Origin: Sipunculus nudus
Taxonomy: Eukaryota > Annelida > Sipuncula > Golfingiida > Sipunculidae
DNA length: 64,000 nucleotides
NCBI GenBank assembly: GCA_026874595.1
Contig: CM049309.1
Span: 47,104,079-47,168,078, forward strand
Direction: 5' to 3'
This document shows, piece after piece, positions 62,301 to 64,000 of the stretch (positions are counted from its first letter, which is position 1; the number at the start of each line of letters is the position of its first letter). Position numbers and translations under genes: made by a program. The notes beneath the pieces were generated by a model. That model was not told the DNA's origin. It saw only the letters and a list, made by a program, of their open reading frames with translations, and did not search any database.

Positions 62301-63872
62301 CTTGGAAAAGAACGACTACGATCTGCCTGCCTCTGAATCATTTACAGCTGATGTGCCGCACGACTTGAACACATATAAAGTGGAACATGAGTATCACCAT
62401 GTCGGCTCTTCACCTGGAGAGACACTGAAATGTTTCTCTGAGTTAGATGGAGATGATAGGTCAGTGAAAACCTTTAACTACCAGTCTCTGTATGAAAGAG
62501 AGGAATCTAGTTTTGAAAGAAAGCAACTGCAGCTCCCTGTTAGAGAACTTCACATCGACAGGAAGAAGTTGGATCATTTAGGAAATCCAGCACTGCGCTG
62601 TACTGAAGGAAATTTCTCTCCCAACCTGTTTCCAGATCCAGAAGAGGGTGGTCATGTAAGAAGTACCAAACACTGTGTATCTTCTACCACAGAAGATCCA
62701 AATGTTCTGTTTGAGAATCTTAACAGGAAGAGAATAATGACCATAGGAACACTGCAGAAAGGACCAATGTGGCCTAAAGCTTCATTAAGCACGACGACAA
62801 CAAGACATACTGTAGATGAAGACCAAATAGAAGCAGGAGACTTAGATCAAACAAATAGAAACCAACAAACAGATAGTTTGCTTAGACCCGAGATGTTTCC
62901 TGGGAGATTCCAGAAAAAAGATTTTCATGATCAGAAGAAGCTATGGACGGAGTTTCATGAAACTTCTGCTTATAAAATGGGGTCTTTGTCTAACTGGATC
63001 AAGCCGTCTGATGGGAGCAGTGGGAATGAAGACTTTCTGAAAATGAACGATCAGGAGGTTCAAACCGTAGCTTATTTGTTTTCTAAAAAGAATACAGCAG
63101 CTGCAGAGAAACATGACAAACTAGAGAGAAACAAGTTTGTCCCTCGGTCTCCTGCTAGTTACAGGCAGCCACTGGAATTATTTGACAACAGTAATAATGG
63201 CATTAATAGACAACGACCTTACGGAATACAGAAACCCCTGATGCCACACACTGATCATCCGGGTATGCCCAGGAATTATCAGATTTCCTATCCAGCTCAC
63301 AGGGTGCATGTTGGTCTGGCTAAACCGCTCACAAGGGTGCAAGCTTTAGGTACATATTTGTCTTTACAAAATGTTTACATTTATGAAGAAAGACAGATAT
63401 TCAACATAATACAATAAGACATAACAAATATATGCCTAGGTGAACATTTGTATTATTAAAATTTTCTTGGAAGATATACACGTTTCATATTCTGAATGTT
63501 AATTAAAGAGCGGGAAGAACAGCAACCGTGGATTATTAAGATCCAGTTTTCCATTTGTTATCAATAAGAAATAAAAACTATTTTCTTCCTTCCAATTGCA
63601 CTGAGCTTAAGAAGGTGCCAGTAGTGTTTGGACCCTTCGAGTATCAAAAGCAAATGCCAAAGGTATCCTGGGCCAAACAAGACTGATGAAAAAACTCCTA
63701 ATTCTTAGAACATTTTTGTTTTGTATTGGTCAGATATAAATACGTTTCTGCCGTTAACATGAACGTTTTGTTTCTTGTAAAAGGTTCAGAAGGGAAATAT
63801 CACATCAAGCAAGACCAGCGAATGCTAGACCCTGAACCAAAATGTGAATACAGAAAGCCACTTGCATGCCAG
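40646..63872 (+). CDS. SHOC1: SHOC1 homologue (Zip2-like meiotic crossover protein), complete 5' end, 3' end outside window
   Basis: SHOC1 (Zip2 in yeast) acts with SPO16 in the ZMM pathway that stabilises recombination intermediates and promotes class I crossovers. Twenty-one exons join in phase to about 1421 residues, close to the human length as I recall it. The N-terminal part has an ARG-Lys-Pro-Trp motif (AYRKPWLRG, near 42-49). Residues about 690-911 form an XPF-like region: a FLSLRQ motif, then [16 protein letters not shown], a CWVLLH strand and [20 protein letters not shown]. Residues about 912-960 form a helix-hairpin-helix (CPSINSYSAQ). The XPF active-site signature is degenerate: Lys of ERKxxxD is Tyr (ERYMDED, 781-787), fitting a non-catalytic DNA-binding role. 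A 431-residue exon follows. The identity rests on family motifs and domain order recalled from memory. Another XPF-family protein is less likely because there is no full nuclease motif and no helicase core. Confidence 0.85.
40953..41061 (+). CDS. SHOC1: SHOC1 exon 2
   Basis: It encodes [19 protein letters not shown] through AYRKPWLRG. The arginine-lysine-proline-tryptophan motif resembles the early conserved motif of animal SHOC1. It enters in phase 0 and leaves in phase 1 at gtactg. Confidence 0.78.
41536..41656 (+). CDS. SHOC1: SHOC1 exon 3
   Basis: The acceptor is tttgtag. It encodes [20 protein letters not shown] and continues to STTEIYLQ. The first alanine codon is split with exon 2; it leaves in phase 2 at gtaagt. 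Confidence 0.8.
41657..42979. other. SHOC1 intron 3
   Basis: Holds a long (TA)n run and a stretch at 41800-42100 with GTTGGTAAACACAGTCTGTTTACC, a small inverted repeat. No gene. Confidence 0.5.
42607..42671. repeat. (TA)n microsatellite, about 65 bp
   Basis: Uninterrupted AT dinucleotide run in SHOC1 intron 3; it gives false Tyr-Ile frames on both strands. Confidence 0.97.
42980..43206 (+). CDS. SHOC1: SHOC1 exon 4
   Basis: A long poly-T tract and ttgcag acceptor are followed by [18 protein letters not shown] and an acidic, Ser-rich stretch ([17 protein letters not shown]). Several GT donors in phase 1 lie close together at the end (43198, 43207, 43213), so the last few residues are uncertain. 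Confidence 0.78.
43804..43966 (+). CDS. SHOC1: SHOC1 exon 5
   Basis: It encodes [20 protein letters not shown] through [15 protein letters not shown]. The first glycine codon is split; it ends in phase 2 at gtaaga. Confidence 0.8.
44394..44511 (+). CDS. SHOC1: SHOC1 exon 6
   Basis: After acactttcag it encodes [16 protein letters not shown] and ends [14 protein letters not shown], in phase 0 at gtaatg. No recognised domain. Confidence 0.78.
45138..45270 (+). CDS. SHOC1: SHOC1 exon 7
   Basis: After tttttttcacag it encodes [20 protein letters not shown] and ends NQEDQITG, in phase 1 at gtcagc. Acidic, without a recognised domain. Confidence 0.78.
45388..45495 (+). CDS. SHOC1: SHOC1 exon 8
   Basis: After ttatgcag it encodes [20 protein letters not shown] and ends PEESSTG, in phase 1 at gtaggt. 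The intron that follows is 4.9 kb and almost all transposon. Confidence 0.78.
47770..48486. mobile_element. 700-bp MITE copy 2 with 9-bp target duplication
   Basis: The same element as at 26325-27024 and in the same orientation, with TACGCTCCTGAGG at the left and GAGCGTA at the right. It is flanked by GCAGACTGG at 47761-47769 and 48487-48495. It has inserted into a unit of the 335-bp tandem repeat of the intron-8 Helitron-like element, so it is younger than that array. Confidence 0.93.
48861..50033 (+). mobile_element. nested Helitron-like element with GTATCCGCC end, copy 1
   Basis: The 5' end GTATCCGCCAAAAC is followed by its complement TTTTGGCGGATAC about 20 bp on. The 3' end has the hairpin GTAGTCACTTGTCGGCTAC, then CTAG before TT. 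The core has about three 275-bp units with GGTGGCGCCACC palindromes. It has inserted in the T-rich tract of a 335-bp unit. Confidence 0.78.
50352..50469 (+). CDS. SHOC1: SHOC1 exon 9
   Basis: It encodes [20 protein letters not shown] and ends SDILTLSPE; the first Glu codon is split with exon 8 in the right phase. The donor is gtaggt in phase 2. Confidence 0.78.
50909..51003 (+). CDS. SHOC1: SHOC1 exon 10
   Basis: After tttaacatag it encodes [20 protein letters not shown] and ends AMRFPG in phase 1 at gtatgt. Confidence 0.78.
51561..51731 (+). CDS. SHOC1: SHOC1 exon 11
   Basis: After tgtttccag it encodes a Ser/Pro-rich stretch starting [19 protein letters not shown] and ending LERTTYNAG, in phase 1 at gtaaat. 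Confidence 0.8.
52180..52914 (+). CDS. SHOC1: SHOC1 exon 12 (large exon, entry to XPF-like part)
   Basis: After cattaacag it encodes 245 residues beginning [16 protein letters not shown]. Most is low-complexity polar sequence. Near the end [11 protein letters not shown] matches the short 'F-x-x-LR' motif that leads into the XPF-like domain of this family. It leaves in phase 1 at gtgagt. Confidence 0.85.
52915..53456. other. SHOC1 intron 12
   Basis: AT-rich intron without recognised repeats or RNA genes. Confidence 0.6.
53457..53540 (+). CDS. SHOC1: SHOC1 exon 13
   Basis: After acttttcag it encodes [20 protein letters not shown] and ends METTCASNG, in phase 1 at gtataa. Confidence 0.7.
53807..53909 (+). 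CDS. SHOC1: SHOC1 exon 14 (start of XPF-like nuclease fold)
   Basis: It encodes [20 protein letters not shown] and ends LLYLMQAR; the hydrophobic QLTIIAS strand corresponds to the first core strand of the XPF-like fold. It ends in phase 2 and the Arg codon is completed by exon 15. Confidence 0.82.
54192..55660 (+). mobile_element. nested Helitron-like element with GTATCCGCC end, copy 2
   Basis: Same family as 48861-50033. It starts GTATCCGCCAAAAC with the complement GTTTTGCGGATAC nearby. It ends with the perfect hairpin GTAGTCGCTTGTCGACTAC (7-bp stem, 5-nt loop), then CCGTATT and CTAG before TTTT. The core has four to five units of about 275 bp with GGTGGCGCCACC, for example 54666-54677. Confidence 0.8.
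56320..56395. repeat. (TA)n microsatellite inside a Helitron-like element
   Basis: About 75 bp of AT dinucleotide with one AAAA interruption, where the related unit at about 32985 has a short TATATATGACC, so the run has expanded from a short seed. Confidence 0.95.
57201..57401 (+). CDS. SHOC1: SHOC1 exon 15 (degenerate ERKxxxD exon)
   Basis: It encodes [18 protein letters not shown], then a helix and the CWVLLH strand. VVER is the remnant of the XPF active-site motif, with Tyr where the catalytic Lys would be. The donor is placed at CCATG|gtatat because this gives the phase (2) needed by exon 16; an earlier donor cannot be excluded. Confidence 0.85.
57861..59268 (+). mobile_element. Helitron-like element in SHOC1 intron 15
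   Basis: The 5' end AGTTCACTCTGTGAAC and the internal TTCACAGAGTGAAC near 59233 are inverted copies. The 3' end is the hairpin AGACCCCTCGGTCT then CTTG before TT. The core has four units of about 341 bp (GTTACCAAATATCTGAGGAA at 57941, 58281, 58622 and 58966), each with ATTTTGACCTGCAGGTGGCG, CCACCT and AAGATGGCGTCTCTACGG. Confidence 0.75.
59369..59450 (+). CDS. SHOC1: SHOC1 exon 16
   Basis: After tgcttatcag it encodes [18 protein letters not shown] and ends GIGMKMK in phase 0 at gtcagg. It reads straight into the KVLYSSS strand of exon 17, as expected for the XPF-like fold. Confidence 0.82.
59891..60019 (+). CDS. SHOC1: SHOC1 exon 17
   Basis: After ctccttgcag it encodes [20 protein letters not shown], then [20 protein letters not shown]. 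The phase is 0 on both sides. Confidence 0.88.
60020..61093. other. SHOC1 intron 17
   Basis: AT-rich intron; no repeats of the families above and no supported gene. Exons 17 and 18 join cleanly in phase 0, so no missing exon is needed here. Confidence 0.6.
61094..61137 (+). CDS. SHOC1: SHOC1 exon 18 (first helix of helix-hairpin-helix)
   Basis: This 44-nt exon encodes [14 protein letters not shown] plus two bases of a Ser codon. It joins to exon 19 to give SINSYSAQ, the hairpin of an HhH domain. The acceptor is ggttgttgcag and the donor gtaatg. Confidence 0.9.
61568..61670 (+). CDS. SHOC1: SHOC1 exon 19 (second helix of HhH)
   Basis: After gttatattttag it encodes [17 protein letters not shown] and ends [10 protein letters not shown]; this is the second half of the HhH, running on to ELYKFL in exon 20. 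Phase 0 at its end. Confidence 0.9.
62056..63349 (+). CDS. SHOC1: SHOC1 exon 20 (large 3' exon)
   Basis: After ttgttacag the open frame runs for 431 codons, starting [17 protein letters not shown], the end of the HhH region. The rest is hydrophilic and low in conservation, as expected for the tail of SHOC1. The donor is taken as GCTTTAG|gtacat in phase 1. Confidence 0.88.
63612..63662 (+). CDS. SHOC1: possible extra SHOC1 exon (51 nt, in phase)
   Basis: An AG at 63611 and a GT at 63663 bracket 51 nt that would fit in phase 1 between exons 20 and 21, adding [17 protein letters not shown]. It could be a skipped exon or chance; no family motif supports it firmly. Confidence 0.25.
63784..63872 (+). 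CDS. SHOC1: SHOC1 exon 21
   Basis: After ttgtaaaag it encodes [16 protein letters not shown] and ends YRKPLACQ in phase 0 at gtattt. Further exons and the stop codon should lie to the right of the window. Confidence 0.65.
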
Positions 63873-64000
63873 GTATTTGTGAATGTGCCATTAAACTTAG
63901 AGAACAGAAAGAATGATTGTTGCAACAATGATTAATTTGTAAAAAGACAGGAGCCATCATGAGTAAATCAGTGATTGATCTTGTATCTTAGGACTCTGTG

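Noticed and set aside
63663-63740. Read-through after the optional exon giving [11 protein letters not shown] and a stop, as a possible SHOC1 C terminus
   Set aside because: A GQTRL-like motif is suggestive, but the frame depends on an uncertain exon, and exon 21 continues the gene in phase.

Overview
This window is eukaryotic nuclear DNA, most likely from a mollusc and probably a bivalve. That placement is an inference. It rests on two spliced animal genes with long introns, an AT-rich background, and introns packed with tandem-repeat-cored elements built from GGTCAAGGTCA-type, GACGGACAGAC-type and GGTGGCGCCACC motifs. I see no bacterial-type operon, tRNA, rRNA or CRISPR array.

Two genes are readable, and they lie head to head. 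On the minus strand, 38422 down to 13860, is a RAD23 homologue (nucleotide-excision repair and proteasome shuttle). Five exons give the ubiquitin-like domain, the first UBA domain and an Ala/Pro/Gln-rich linker. The XPC-binding and second UBA domains are not seen and should lie beyond the left edge. On the plus strand, 40646 to beyond 63872, is a homologue of SHOC1 (Zip2-type meiotic crossover factor, an XPF-like protein). Twenty-one exons with matching splice phases encode about 1421 residues, including a degenerate XPF-type nuclease core and a helix-hairpin-helix. The start codons are about 2.2 kb apart; that interval holds a 50-bp near-perfect palindrome.

Most of the rest is mobile DNA. 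From left to right: 0.001-13.8 kb is a nested pile of Helitron-like non-autonomous elements, where three insertions can be resolved against 'empty' copies nearby, plus a 1.3-kb tandem duplication. RAD23 intron 3 (15.2-18.1 kb) holds one such element. Intron 2 (18.2-28.2 kb) holds a 3.3-kb element with 32-bp terminal inverted repeats inside a larger inverted structure, a 700-bp MITE with a perfect 9-bp target duplication, and a broken hAT transposase. Intron 1 (28.3-38.4 kb) holds a 304-bp inverted-repeat MITE, a Helitron-like element, and a 2.26-kb element with arms of about 375 bp and a 9-bp target duplication. SHOC1 introns 8, 14 and 15 each hold a long Helitron-like element with tandem cores of about 335, 275 or 341 bp; the one in intron 8 carries a second copy of the 700-bp MITE.

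RAD23 acts in somatic DNA repair and protein turnover and SHOC1 in meiotic recombination. I infer no shared pathway beyond DNA metabolism, but their head-to-head layout makes shared promoter DNA possible. All exon limits come from splice-site and phase reasoning by eye, and all transposon limits from terminal motifs and target duplications; none was confirmed by search or transcript data.
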